Shown here: positions 20,525 to 32,256 of the stretch, in pieces
Position numbering within the stretch: position 1 is the first letter of the stretch
Layout: every line of letters starts with the position of its first letter
DNA from: Cladophialophora immunda
Lineage: Eukaryota > Ascomycota > Eurotiomycetes > Chaetothyriales > Herpotrichiellaceae
NCBI RefSeq assembly: GCF_000835495.1
Contig: NW_015622541.1
Coordinates: 6,510,001 to 6,574,000 of the forward strand
Direction of reading: 5' to 3'
Length of the DNA stretch: 64,000 nucleotides
Translations under genes and position numbers: made by a program
The notes under the pieces: generated by a model
Database searches by the model: none
What the model was told of the DNA's origin: nothing
Seen by the model: only the letters and a program-made list of their open reading frames with translations

Positions 20525-22462
20525 ATGAGGTACCAGAATTGGGACGTGCTCCTCTTCCCTGGCGACTCAAGGACTCCCATCCAGGAATTCAACACGACAT
20601 GTTACGTGTTGGGGCAGAGTGAGTCCTACGCACCCTTTGGCGGCAACGAGACACACTAACTGGTTCAGACACGGGTTTGTCCTCGGAAGAGGGCTCTGTC
20701 GAGAATAGCCAGGGCAACTTTGAGTCGATGACGCTGGTTCCCATGCTGAATTCCTTCATTGCAAGTCTCGAGGGTGGCGCGCCGTTCCGAATTTCAATCC
20801 ACAGCTGGGACAAGCCCATGCCATCTCACCTCTTACTCAACTACAAGACCCCAGATGAAACAATTCTGTTTGGGGCACGAGTGTACATCGACGGAGTTCT
20901 CGTGGCGTAAGGACGTCGGCAATAGTCAATTTGTCGTCCATGCTGACTGAATCACATAGCCAACGTACATTCGACGAGAATGTGTGGCCAGAAGTCATTG
21001 GTACGAGACCGGCGAACTCTTGACGAAGACTTTTTTGACTGACGGCATTGCAGGGGAGCCAGGTTGTCCTTGTATACCCCTTGTGCACGCTGAAGGCTAA
21101 TGGGGCAGGCCGCGATGGTCAATATCTCCGATTTCCCAATGTCCACCGAGAAATCATCAAGCAACGCAAATGGCACGTCAGTGAGCTCATGGGCCGAATC
21201 AGGGTGGTGATCGCAGAAGGGGTCTTGAGAGACAACACTCCCCCTGCTGTTACAGCTTCTAGATTTGACCGCCTCCGAGATGTCGTCGCCTTCTCCTTTC
21301 AGCATGCACCGCAAGGTAAGTGGAAATTGGCAACGCGCCTCTCTATCAGTCAATCTGAGACACATCAGACGTCCTTGAGTACTCGAGAATCGCCTGGCCA
21401 AACCTGAAGATGTTCACAAGCCTACCCAGAAACCCGCCGCGGCCTGCACCGATCGGCTCTCGAGTCCCTGGCATTTCGGGCCACGAAGCTCATTCACACT
21501 CGCCACAACGGTTACCTCCAATAGCATCACGAAGTAAAAGACTGTCAACGAATGAAAATTATCAAGAACTGTTTGATACACAGAGCTATTCGGAGCTCCA
21601 GCCTGACCCGATCAGCAAAGTCCCCAACGTTGGTGCCTTGAAGAGCCAGTCGCCTGGACGTCAGGTCCCCCTCAAGCTCGTGGCGCAAGATGATGACCCG
21701 TTTGCCTCGTCGCACCAGATTCCGACGGCAATACAGCAGTGGCGGCTGCAATTGAGGTCAAGCAGTCATGACATCTCCATGCCAGATTACACATCTAGCA
21801 AGACCGATCGCAGTGTCGTCAACACAGAGATGTCCGGGGTCAGCATACCGCGAGCTAACTTTTTGAGGCACATGAACGAGGCTAATCCTGAGGAGATTCT
21901 ACAAGCTTTGAGTCCTTCCCGTCAAGAAGAATTATTCAAAGCCCTCAGCGCGTCACATAGCCCGGCGACCGACATAGGCACTCGGCCACCGACAAATACA
22001 CCTCAGATCATCGACGACTTCACCACTCCCAGAGTGATGCACTCCGGCGGCGCAAATGATATGGCCATAGCAAAAATATGGCAGGAACCGCGGCAGCGAC
22101 GCCGGACATGTTCGCTAGCTAGCTCCAGGAGCACTTCGGAACCAATGGCTCAGCTGACCAAAGAGCAGACCAGCCCGCGATTGCCCCGGGGCCTTGTTGC
22201 GCCTACAGATGGAAAGAGCCAGTTGTCAGCCGCGTCAAGATCGCTTTCTCTCGGTATCAACCGCCAGAGATCGGCCTCGAATGGCTCCAAGCGTAAGCGG
22301 GGATCGACTTCTCCGGGATTGGGCATAGGAAAGATACCGGACACGATCCAGGTCGTGGTCTGTTCGTCATCGTCTTCAGCGTCGGATGGGGATGGAGAGG
22401 AACAGGGCGAGACAAAGTCAGTCATTACACCCGGAAACACTGTTGCTGCCGTAGCAGAGTGA
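20525..22462 (+). CDS. Conserved fungal protein (MRxQNWDVLLFP family), function unknown
   Basis: Five exons fit: 20525-20618, 20669-20906, 20960-21000, 21109-21315 and 21369-22462, totalling exactly 558 codons (557 residues plus stop). The N-terminal 210 residues form a conserved fungal domain: MRYQNWDVLLFPGDSRTPIQEF, SFIASLEGGAPFRISIHSW, FGARVYIDGVLVAQRTFDEN, VWPEVIGRDGQYLRFPNVHRE, SELMGRIRVVIAEG and VVAFSFQHAPQDVLEYSRIAWPN. The remainder is Ser/Pro-rich and disordered, with a basic patch NGSKRKRGSTSP and a final Val/Ser/Asp-rich stretch that could be a SUMO-interacting motif (IQVVVCSSSSS, inference). Intron 3 (21001-21108, 108 bp) was chosen over a shorter option because it joins WPEVIG to RDGQYLRFP. 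Many Pezizomycotina carry this domain; no role is established. Confidence 0.78.
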
Positions 22463-23117
22463 AGGCGGAAGAAGGCACAGGCAGTTGCAATTGAAGCCAA
22501 CATTATTCGAAAGGTATGAGTTGGGCATCATTGATCAGAGGGAGAATGGGAACGAGGCTGAGGTCATGAGCAACCGGAACAACGAGGTCCAAAGGCATTG
22601 GTACTGAGCCTGGGTATAAATGATAGTGACAGTATGTCGAAGCAAGCATAGGGACGTTAGAACTTGCAATATACTTAAGTATCGACATACAGTAGCCCTT
22701 CGCTGCCGTGCTTTACATTAGCAGCGCCGATAGCTACTCTATCCGCACCCTGGCAGCTCGCATGCCGTCTACCCCACAAATTCGGCAGCTCGACCTGCAG
22801 ATGGTGCGTCACGCTATCCGCCCGTTTGCCCTCTTGCCCCACGTTCAAAATCTTTTGCCTCTTGCGCCCTTTGCAAAGACTGACTCATATTCTCCGCATC
22901 CCAAAGTCCCGCGCTGAATGCTGCTGCTGCTGCTCTCACTTGCATATTGAACATTCCTTTTGGCTCTGCATCAGCTCTGGTGACTGCAAGTCAGCCTCAG
23001 GCCAGCCTTTGCGACCGATACGAAGCCCAACCCCTCGCCGCATAGTTCCAGAAAACTCGGTTGTCGAATCGTTTTGACCTTGACGTCCAGTGGCGGACTA
23101 GGAATTCCTCTTTAATC
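22463..23117. other. LEU4 promoter region
   Basis: No gene is seen. The region holds the 3' end of the upstream gene and the LEU4 promoter and leader, including the Gcn4/CPC1 site listed separately. A CTG run (about 22921-22936) lies in the leader. Confidence 0.5.
22881..22887 (+). promoter_or_regulatory. Perfect Gcn4/CPC1 (CpcA) site upstream of LEU4
   Basis: TGACTCA lies 231 bases upstream of the LEU4 start codon. It is the consensus for the bZIP activator of general amino-acid control. LEU4 orthologues are known targets of this control, so function is a reasonable inference. Confidence 0.7.
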
Positions 23118-25346
23118 ATGCCTATGTATGTGCGGATTGATGTTAGCCTTACAGGACAAGACTAACCAATCCCTTACCAGGCTTCGAGAGCCTTGGAAAA
23201 AGTACCGCAAGTTCAAACCACTTGACTTGCCTAACCGACAATGGCCCTCACGGACCAACGACAAGCCTCCGCGGTGGCTGGCCACCGACTTGCGAGACGG
23301 AAATCAAAGTCTTGTTGATCCTATGGTATGAGGGCCGGTTCAAAACCTCTCAATCGCTGATATAGAGACTGATGGTCGCTTCAGGACGGTGAACAGAAAC
23401 TCCGCTTCTTCAAGATGCTGGTTGAGTTGGGTTACAAGGAAATCGAGGTCTCCTTCCCTTCCGCTTCGCAGACCGACTTCGACTTTACAAGATACCTGGT
23501 TGACACCCCCGGCGTGGTCCCCGACGACGTTTGGTTGCAGGTTCTGTCGCCCTGCCGCGAGGACTTCATCCGACGGACTGTGGAGTCTTTAAGAGGAGCA
23601 AAAAAGGCCATTTTACATTTATATCTTGCTACGAGCGAATGCTTTCGCAGAATTGTCTTCGGCATGACCGAAGACGAGACCCTTGCCCTGGCTGTCAAGT
23701 GCACCAAGTTTGCCCGATCCATCACCAAGGATGACCCCAGCCACGCGGGAACAGAATGGCTTTACGAGTTCAGCCCCGAGACCTTTTCAGATACATCGCC
23801 CGAGTTCGCGGTGCGGGTGTGCGAGGCGGTAAAAGAAGCGTGGGGTCCGACTGAAGACAGCAAATTGATTTTCAATCTCCCAGCGACCGTGGAAATGGCC
23901 ACACCGAATATTTTTGCAGACCAGGTCGAATATTTCTGCACGCATATGACCGAGCGTGAGAAATTCTGTGTCTCGGTGCATCCTCACAATGACCGAGGTT
24001 GTGCTGTCGCAGCGGCAGAACTGGCCCAGATGGCGGGTGCTGACAGAGTCGAGGGCACTCTGTTCGGTAATGGAGAACGAACCGGAAACGTCGATCTCGT
24101 GACCTTGGCCCTCAATTTGTATACACAAGGTATCTGGCCCAATATCGACTTCAGCGACATAAACAAAGTGATTCGCGTTTGCGAAGAATCGACTAAGATA
24201 CCAGTCAATGAGAGGTGGCCATATGGTGGCCAGTTGGTTGTCTGTGCCTTCAGCGGCTCACACCAAGATGCTATCAAAAAGGGGTTCCAACTCAGGAAAA
24301 AGGATGGTCGTGGGCCAGAGGATCCGTGGGAACTGCCCTATCTGCCACTCGATCCTCAAGATATTGGACGTACATACGAAGCAGTCATCCGCGTCAACTC
24401 ACAGTCTGGTAAAGGTGGCGTCGCCTGGATCATCCAGCGAAGCCTCGAACTCGACCTGCCCCGTGGGTTGCAGATCGCATTCAGCAGGATTGTCCAAAAA
24501 GAAGCCGATGCCAAGGGCCGAGAGTTGCTTCCTCGAGAAATCCAGGCGCTGTTCGAGGAGTCGTATCATCTCAAGAAGAATCCCAGATTCACTCTCATTG
24601 ACTACAACATCACGGCTGTCCGGACTCCCTCGCCGGCTCCTCAGATGAAGATTTCAGCCGGTCAGCCACCCCAAACCGCGGCGCCGGCTCAAAATACCTC
24701 GACGGCGAAACGTCAATTTGCAGGTATCATTGCCATTGACGGAGTCCAGCATCCGATTGTGGGTGTGGGCAACGGTGCCATTTCCTCCCTGGCCAACGCT
24801 CTCCATTCCTTAGGAATTGACCTTGATGTGGCGGATTACAAGGAACACGCCATTGGTGAAGGGAGAGAAGTGAAAGCTGCCACCTACATAGAATGTACGG
24901 CGAGCAACTCGAACGAGAAAGTGTGGGGAGTGGGTATACATGAGGATGTGGTCCAGGCATCCCTAATCGCGTTGTTGAGTGCGGCAAGCTCGGTATGTAT
25001 CTCCCACAACAAAGTGGTGTACCTGGGTATCTGAAACACATGAAGCTGACATTTCAACTCGCAGTTCTTGACATCGCGGGTTTCCACGCCGGTTCCCTTT
25101 AAGCCCAAGCACTTGAGACAGTTTTCTGAAGCGGAACTGGAGGCGTTGGAGCGCTTGAATCTGAACAACACCCCCGACAGCCCTAACAGCCCGTTAAGGT
25201 CGTCTGTGACTGCAACGGAAGGGAGTGTCACACCGTCGAAATTGAATATGGAGATGAACCCGAGCAGCGTTGCCGCAAAAAAGATTAACATCGACTTGCT
25301 CGAACAGAAGGCCGAGTCTGTCAACGGGCACGTGGAGAAGTCCTAG
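23118..25346 (+). CDS. LEU4: 2-isopropylmalate synthase (leucine biosynthesis)
   Basis: Four exons: 23118-23125, 23181-23325, 23385-24992 and 25065-25346, giving 680 residues. It condenses acetyl-CoA with 2-oxoisovalerate, the first committed step to leucine. Signatures visible are [14 protein letters not shown] (metal/substrate site at the barrel start), [35 protein letters not shown] and [16 protein letters not shown] (the GNGERTGN class signature). The C-terminal regulatory domain begins near [18 protein letters not shown] and includes [19 protein letters not shown]; in yeast it mediates leucine feedback and CoA inhibition. The N-terminus [14 protein letters not shown] is created by splicing an 8-nt first exon. 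It has no long mitochondrial presequence. A Gcn4/CPC1 site lies upstream. The Ser/Pro-rich tail after [19 protein letters not shown] is typical of fungal enzymes. Confidence 0.96.
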
Positions 25347-26411
25347 GATGTCTTGAGATTTGCCGCCGGCCATTTTCCTGAAATCACAGTCCATTTGCAT
25401 CAAAACCAAAACGGGGCACGGGGGTTAGGTCAGTTCCAATGATGAACGCCAAAACCAAAAGTGGCTTGATTATTTGTTGTATAGTCAGGGAGCGCCTATC
25501 CGAAAAATTGACAAAATCTGATGTTGGGCGGTGATCAGCCTGCAAAGTGAGATTGGTAAAACAGCAGGAGGTCGCCCTTGGAGCTGTCCATAGCAATAAT
25601 GTGCACATGCTTCGCATCTTTGGAAGTTGATCCTCGGATGGTTTGGCACTTCACATGTTACAAACCGTGCCATTCAGCTGCGTGTCCAGTCTCTATGAGC
25701 CAGGGCTAGCTGCCTAGGTACTAAGATTGAGAATAGGGCTTGGGGGTTCGCCCCCATAGACACCGAGGAGGCGCCCAATAGCTTGCATGGGGGTTAGGAG
25801 CATGCCCAGAAGGCCAATCACCCCCCGCCGGGTTCGGTTAAAGCCGTCCCCAAGTCGGGCTGCCAACACCGAAATGCATCCCCCCACGCACGCGCCCACT
25901 CGTCCCAAGGCCCTGTGCAGGGAACCATGACGACGGCCATGCAGCGGGCTTCATCCACATCCATGCCTCTCCGCAGCGCCATCAGCCATTCACCCTTTTT
26001 GCGACCACACGGGACTCTTCCCTTGCGCTCTTCCCATCCATGACAACCCCGAAGACTCTTCCCACATGCTTGGGGGTTGGATCTCAGCTTCATCTCCGGC
26101 TTCCTCTTCTCCAGACTACTGAACCGTCCACTTCCTTCGGACACTCCGCCGTCTGACTTCCCTTCGACATTGATGCCCTGCCAGCCACATTAGCCTCAAT
26201 TGCTCACAGGCTTTACCGACTTCGAGCCTCAGCTCTGTGTCATCTCACCATCTCTTTCACGGGGATTTGGATCATGGCTGTTCAAGAATATTGACATTAA
26301 TCACTGTATTTGTTGATCGTCGAAGTCACGGCTCACGCAGCGCAATCCGTCCTGTTGAACGTTTGACCTGCGGGTGACGACGCGAGACTGGACCTCCCAC
26401 TATAAAAAATC
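25347..26411. other. Intergenic region and promoter of the glycerol-3-phosphate dehydrogenase gene
   Basis: About 1.06 kb without a supportable gene. G- or C-runs of four to seven bases are frequent at 25740-25880. The minus-strand frames there are compositional. The 250 bases before the ATG are C/T-rich leader sequence. A TATAAAA word at 26401-26407 lies only 5 bases before the ATG, too close to act as a TATA box for this start. Confidence 0.5.
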
Positions 26412-28707
26412 ATGGCCTCGGCCGGTCGCTCCTCTTCCGCACGTCGTTTCCTCAAACCACTTCTCTATTCCGGTGCCGCGATCGCTGGGGTTGGCGGTAC
26501 CATCTTGTACCTCTCCTACCGTCCCATCAACGTACCTGGCTCTCAAGGCGCCATCGTCCCCATCCCACGAACAGAGGACGGAACCATCATCCCTCCCAAA
26601 TTCCCCTTGATTAGATCCCGCGCTGAACAGATTGCCGACTTGAGGAAGAGTGGTGGGCTGGTGGGTGCTGCGCCAGAAACGCCCCTTCGGCAACAGTTGA
26701 AAAATAGTCTAGAACGATTAAGAGGGGCAACAAGCGATGATAGAGACATAACCTTACCTGCGGAACAAGAAGCTGGGGAACCGTATGACCTCCTGGTCAT
26801 CGGGGGCGGGGCTACAGGTTCCGGTATTGCCTTGGATGCTGCCACGCGCGGGCTCAAGGTTGCCCTGGTCGAGCGCGATGACTTTGCTGCTGGAACAAGT
26901 AGCAAGAGCACGAAACTTGTGCACGGCGGTGTACGATATCTCGAAAAGGCATTCTGGGAGCTAGACTATAACCAGTATGCACTGGTCAAAGAAGCGCTGC
27001 GCGAGAGGAAATATTTCCTTGACACAGCCCCCCATCTGTCCATGTGGCTCCCCATCATGATACCTTTGCAGAAATGGTGGCAAGCACCCTATTTTTGGGC
27101 GGGGACGAAGCTGTACGATTATCTTGCGGGCAGTGAAGGCATTGAAACCAGCTACTTCTTGACCAAGAGCAAGGCGTTGGACGCTTTCCCTATGTTGAAA
27201 AAAGAGAACTTGGTGGGAGCGCTGGTATACTATGATGGCGCACACAACGACAGCCGCATGAACATTTCCATCGCGGCCACGGCTGCGCTCTACGGGGCAA
27301 CGGTGGTCAATCATATGGAAGTTACCGGTTTGACCAAGGACCAGAATGGCAAACTGAACGGCGCTGTGGTCCGAGATGTGATCGCCGAGAAGAATGGAAA
27401 ACCGACGTCGCCTTTCACCATACGCGCCAAAGGTATTATCAATGCGACCGGTCCTTTCTGCGACTCAATACGGAAGATGGACGACCAAAAGGTCCAGGAA
27501 ATTGTCGCCCCTAGTTCTGGTGTGCATGTGGTGCTACCTGGATACTACAGCCCTCAACGGAACTCAATGGGGTTGATCGATCCTGCGACATCTGATGGCC
27601 GTGTCATCTTCTTCCTGCCCTGGCAGGGCAACACGATCGCTGGAACCACCGATGCCCCCTGCAAGATTACTCAGCATCCCATCGCTGGGGAGGAGGAGAT
27701 AGGCTGGATTCTGAACGAGATCAAGGGATACCTGTCCCCAGAGATCAACGTCCGACGTGGAGATGTGCTCGCTGCCTGGTCGGGGATTCGCCCACTGGTC
27801 AAGGACCCCAAAGCAAAGAACACCGAGTCGCTGGTGCGAAATCATCTAGTGACTGTCTCGACCTCAGGACTGCTCACATGTGCGGGAGGGAAATGGACCA
27901 CATATAGGCAGATGGCAGAGGATGCGGTTGACGAAGCCATCAACCAATTTGGGCTGCAGACGAAGCCCCTGACAACCCCGAGGAGAATCAGCGGAACAGA
28001 AAAGATCGACGATGCTGCCCCGCTCGATGGGACCTGTCAAACGCACCAAGTCAGGCTCGTTGGTGCGCATGGATTCTCCAAGACTCTGTTCATCAACCTG
28101 ATTCAGCATTTCGGTCTCGAGACCGAAGTGGCGAAGCACCTTGCGGAGGCATATGGCGATCGTGCGTGGACGGTGGCAGCGCTATCCAGCCCGACTAATG
28201 AGAGGTTCCCAGTTCGAGGGAAGCGTATTTCTGCGCTGTACCCTTTTATAGATGGAGAAGTCCGGTACGCGGTGAGACACGAATTTGCGCAGCGAGCCGT
28301 GGATGTGATTGCACGAAGGACAAGATTGGCTTTTCTCAACGCCCAGGCGGCGCTGGAGGCGTTGCCCAACGTTATCGACCTGATGGCCGAAGAGTTAAAG
28401 TGGGACAGCAAGAGGAAAGACCTCGAGTGGAAAGAAAGCGTTGCTTTTCTGGCCTCGATGGGTCTTCCGAGAAGCAAGCTGAGCGTGTCAAGGAAAGACG
28501 TTGAGGGTGGAAAGGCCGGATTTGCCGACGAATATGAGAGGAAGCTATATTCGAGATACGGTAAGTGCAGCGCTGTTGTCTCACAAGGAGCCTTGAGAGA
28601 TGCTAATAGAGAGTTCAGATGGTCCAGCGGATACGCTCGAAAGTGACTCCAAGTTGAGACCTGGACAAAACCCAGTCCTAGGACAGGATTCGCCAGCCAA
28701 CAAATAG
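26412..28707 (+). CDS. GUT2: FAD-dependent glycerol-3-phosphate dehydrogenase, mitochondrial
   Basis: Two exons, 26412-28560 and 28619-28707, with the intron 28561-28618 (GTAAGT...TTCAG, branch GCTAAT). The product has 745 residues. A basic N-terminus (MASAGRSSSARRFLKP) and a hydrophobic span (LLYSGAAIAGVGGTILYLSY) fit mitochondrial import and inner-membrane anchoring. The FAD-binding motif is LLVIGGGATGSGIALDAATRG near residues 127-147, with GTSSKSTKLVHGGVRYLE following. Other family blocks are GAHNDSRMNI, LPWQGNTIAGTTDAP and SGIRPLVKDP, with LTCAGGKWTTYRQMAEDA later. The enzyme oxidises glycerol-3-phosphate to dihydroxyacetone phosphate and feeds electrons to ubiquinone; it is needed for glycerol use. 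Exon 2 replaces the read-through tail with a short hydrophilic C-terminus ending SPANK. Confidence 0.96.
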
Positions 28708-29215
28708 ATTTCTCTTCAGCCGGATGTCCAGTTCGAGAAACACCTTACACAGCCTTCGGATTCTCTGGAGACTTTAGCGATCGTTCGTCGCTCGTTGGGT
28801 TAGAGAATCTGTTAAGTCGTACCAAGCGTATCAGAGACGATCCTTGTGGACTATTTGGATACAAGCCTTTCGCACAGAAGGACAGCCATTCAGCGCGGTA
28901 TGCTTCAGGATAGGCCTTGACGATCAGCAAAATACTGCCCGGTCCTGCAGGACTTCTCGGTGGCTCCTGCCTGCAAGACGGCGTGTGGTCCTCAGGGCAA
29001 GATCTACAAGAAGGGACGTGTTCTCTCTGTTCCGCCTCTTTCCTGGACTCTTCTCCTCTGCGCAGGTCCTTTATCCTTTAACCACATATCCATCCGTTGG
29101 AGCAGAGCCGTCACCCATTTTCGTACCCTTCGCTTGAGTGGTGCGGCTACTCTCTACACATCCTCAGAACGCGGCGCTATCTGAATAACTTCCTTGATCC
29201 TAAGTCTCATCCAGT
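28708..29215. other. Short intergenic region with amino-acid permease leader
   Basis: About 500 bases with no gene seen. It contains the promoter and leader of the downstream permease and the 3' UTR of the dehydrogenase gene. Confidence 0.5.
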
Positions 29216-30658
29216 ATGGACGCTTCTCGCAGAACGTCCGGCTCCGACGTGCGCGGCGGCGACAACAGTCCTCCCACCAGTGACGACACGTTGGTCTCAA
29301 ATGAACATGGCAATATCGAGAGTGCCCCTAAGAGTGGGAACATGGTGCAAGAGAAACAAATCGACCCCATGGCTAGCCGGATAGACGGTGGTGTGGAATA
29401 CAAGAGCATGGTGTGGTGGCAGGCGGGTATGGTCATGGTCGCCGAAACCATCTCGCTTGGGATTCTCTCACTACCGGCTGCCATGGCTACCCTGGGCATC
29501 GTCCCAGGTCTCATTCTGCTTGTCTTGCTTGGTGCGATGGCTTCATATACCGGGTTTGTCATCGGACAGTTTAAGAGGCGATATCCTCACATTCACTCGA
29601 TGGCCTGCGCCGGTGGAGTGCTGTTTGGCAAATGGGGAAACCGAATTCTCGGTTGGGGTCAATTTTTGTTCTACGTCTTTATCATGGGCAGCCACATTTT
29701 GACCTTCTCCATCATGATGAACGCCATCACCGACCACGGAGCCTGCACCATTGTGTGGATGGTGATTGGCACCATTATGAGCCTGGTCTTCACGCTGCCG
29801 CGGACCTTGAAACACCTTTCCTACTACTCGATCGCCAGCTTTGTGAGCATCATCGGGGCGGTGATGATCACCATGGTCGGGGTTTCGATCACGAAGCCAG
29901 GCGCCGGACCTGACGGGGTGCTCCACGTTCGACTCTGGCCGCAACCCGATCTCAGCTTCAAGGACGGATTCAACGCGGTGTCCAACATGGTCTTTGCGTA
30001 TGCGGGTCACGTTGCCTTCTTCACCTTCATCTCCGAGTTGCGAAATCCACACGACTTCCCCAAGGCGCTCGCGTTTCTGCAATGCAGCGATATTTCCATG
30101 TACATCATCACGGCGGTGGTGGTGTATTACTACGCCGGAGACAATGTTGCGAGCCCGGCGCTGGACAGTGCGAGCACCGTGGTCAAGAAGGTGGCGTACG
30201 GGGTGGCCATCGCGACGATTGTCATCGCCGGGGTGGTCAACGGGCATGTGGGGGCCAAGTTCCTATACGTCCGACTGCTGCATGACCGAGAGGACGATCT
30301 GCTGCACCAGAAGACATGGAAGTCGTATGGCGTGTGGTTTGGTATCGTTAGCATTTCGTGGCTGGGGGCGTGGCTCATTGCGGAAGCCGTGCCCGTGTTC
30401 AACCACCTATTGGGCTTGACTTCGGCCTTGTTTGCATCTTGGTTCACCTTCGGATTATCGGGCATGTTTTGGATGCACATGAATCTGCGCGGCACATGGA
30501 CTTATGGCAAGGCTTTTCTGTTTGTTCTCAATTGTGTCAACATTATGGTAGCAGCCATCTTATTCGGGGTGGGAACATACGCCAGCATCTCGGCCATGGT
30601 GGAAAACGGGGCAACCAACAAGCCATTTTCGTGTGCCAACAATGCTGGCGGGCATTGA
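29216..30658 (+). CDS. Neutral amino-acid permease, AAAP family (Mtr-like)
   Basis: A single exon of 480 codons plus stop. A hydrophilic N-terminal tail of about 60 residues precedes about 11 transmembrane helices. The first is MVVAETISLGILSLPAAMATLG, the classic AAAP opening segment, then PGLILLVLLGAMASYTGFVIG. Other conserved pieces are GWGQFLFYVFIMGSH, FAYAGHVAFFTFISELRNPHDFPKAL and YYAGDNVASPAL. These match Neurospora Mtr and Aspergillus neutral amino-acid permeases, plasma-membrane proton symporters for aromatic and aliphatic neutral amino acids. The substrate is inferred from the family. The lack of introns contrasts with most neighbours. Confidence 0.9.
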   Translation: MDASRRTSGSDVRGGDNSPPTSDDTLVSNEHGNIESAPKSGNMVQEKQIDPMASRIDGGVEYKSMVWWQAGMVMVAETISLGILSLPAAMATLGIVPGLILLVLLGAMASYTGFVIGQFKRRYPHIHSMACAGGVLFGKWGNRILGWGQFLFYVFIMGSHILTFSIMMNAITDHGACTIVWMVIGTIMSLVFTLPRTLKHLSYYSIASFVSIIGAVMITMVGVSITKPGAGPDGVLHVRLWPQPDLSFKDGFNAVSNMVFAYAGHVAFFTFISELRNPHDFPKALAFLQCSDISMYIITAVVVYYYAGDNVASPALDSASTVVKKVAYGVAIATIVIAGVVNGHVGAKFLYVRLLHDREDDLLHQKTWKSYGVWFGIVSISWLGAWLIAEAVPVFNHLLGLTSALFASWFTFGLSGMFWMHMNLRGTWTYGKAFLFVLNCVNIMVAAILFGVGTYASISAMVENGATNKPFSCANNAGGH

Positions 30659-32256
30659 GTAAGGGGGCGGGCGTGATGGTTGTCGAGACCCTGGTGGTAT
30701 TTCCATGTACCCCTTACCGCGCGCTTTTTTAGTTATTGATAGAATTGACCGTGGTCCTGCCGGTGTGTCGTTGTGTTTTTGGCTACACTCTCGAGTACTG
30801 TTCTTTGTTTGCGGCTCTAGGGTCAGTCGGCAGTTGAGCGCGGCTTCTGGGCAGCAAAAGAACCATAGCCACGGGGTTCCTTATTTCTCCGCAATGTTAT
30901 GTCTTCAAGCAAGGAGCAGGACCGGATGAGGGTGATGGCGGAAGCGGGTAGAGGCCAGGAGGGGATATAGTTATAAGCTCAGAGCATTGAAGATGGAGAT
31001 ATCTCTTTCGTGTTTGTCTCTGTATGTATTTGATGCTTTTGACGCCCATGTCGAGATGGCCTGCCGATTTGGCCACGCCAGCATCTCCTCCGACTCCCAG
31101 GCATGGTCCAAGATCCGGTCTCACAGTTTTCTGGGGTCTGGGGAAGGAGAACAACATGACATGACATGATATGACATGACATGGTCTAGCCCGCTGCAAT
31201 CCGTGTGTGATGGACGTGATCAATCGTCAACTGCCGCAAACTGCCGCAAACTGCATCCGCGCGGAGGCGAGCGAGGCCTATACCGGCCAATTGTCCGGGC
31301 AACGTCGGCTATTCTCATACCCCTGGGAGCCGCCACACACACACAATCCCAACAGAGCGAGATGCGGGAGATGTGAAGCAGCAACCGAGCCGCAGAGAGA
31401 CTTGCTTGCTGCCCGGGTCCAACGGCGGCTTGTCTGGTCAAACCAATGTCCTTCGCCAAGGGGGAGGGGGGAATATGCTTGGATGCCGATGGGCAGAACA
31501 AGCCTGGCGCGCACGTGGACGGGATCAAGGAACGTTCCGAGGGGCGCAGGCGACGAGCAGGCGCCCATGTACCAGCAAAGACGGCCTCTACTACTCCTAC
31601 TCCTGCCTGTACGAGGTTCAAGGCGTCGTGAAACTGCGCGCTCGATCTCTGGCCATCCACTTGGGTCACCGCCGGGCAAAACGGTAACGAAGAAAATGCT
31701 TTTCCGCTGGGTCGTGGCAGACGATGCTTCGGGATCTGACCACGGCAGAGACCATGAGAAGAGATAATACTATTATATCACGACCCCAGATCTGTTGGGC
31801 CTGTTTGAGACCCGTCTCTTCCTCTCTCCCACGCGTCTGCACACCAGTTCCAACCGTTGATTCCTCTGCACATACGATTCTCCCTTCTCCTCAGCCAGCC
31901 CCTTGGTGAGGTATTAATTGCGTGGCGCTTTGCGACAAGTCTATCGCGCTCAACAACGCCATTCCACTGCCCCGGAAAGGATTCTTGGATTGAGATATTG
32001 ACCACGATTACCATCCCTTCGTGGGATCACACGATATCGACAAAAAAAAGAGTCCACTTCGGAGCATTCCGAGAGCTTTTTCTCAGTCCCATTGTGTTCG
32101 GAAAATTCCCGTCTCGAAAGCAAAAAAAAAATACATCGAAGCGGCGGGCAGATAATTACGTCATTCAAGCCCCTGACCTCGACAGCCTGATCCCGTCAAT
32201 ATCAAAACCTCCCCCCCCTAATTCTGAGGCGAAGCGAGTCAAATCGGCTCCAAGCC
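30659..32256. other. Long intergenic region, no gene seen
   Basis: About 1.6 kb between two plus-strand genes. The overlapping frames at 31207-31767 have no family features. A five-base tandem repeat (31154-31183) and a ten-base repeat of CTGCCGCAAA (about 31231-31252) are present. From about 31800 the sequence is C/T-rich, with A-runs near 32041 and 32123, consistent with the monooxygenase leader. Confidence 0.45.
31154..31183 (+). repeat. Pentanucleotide microsatellite (ACATG)6 with one imperfect unit
   Basis: Six five-base units are in tandem; the fourth reads ATATG. It lies in non-coding sequence. Confidence 0.9.

Noticed and set aside
26401..26407. TATAAAA five bases before the glycerol-3-phosphate dehydrogenase ATG
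   Set aside because: Too close to the start codon to act as the TATA box of that start; the leader must begin further upstream.
31207..31767. Overlapping plus and minus frames of 130-190 codons
   Set aside because: No motif, no splice context, and they overlap each other in several frames, as expected by chance in GC-rich sequence.
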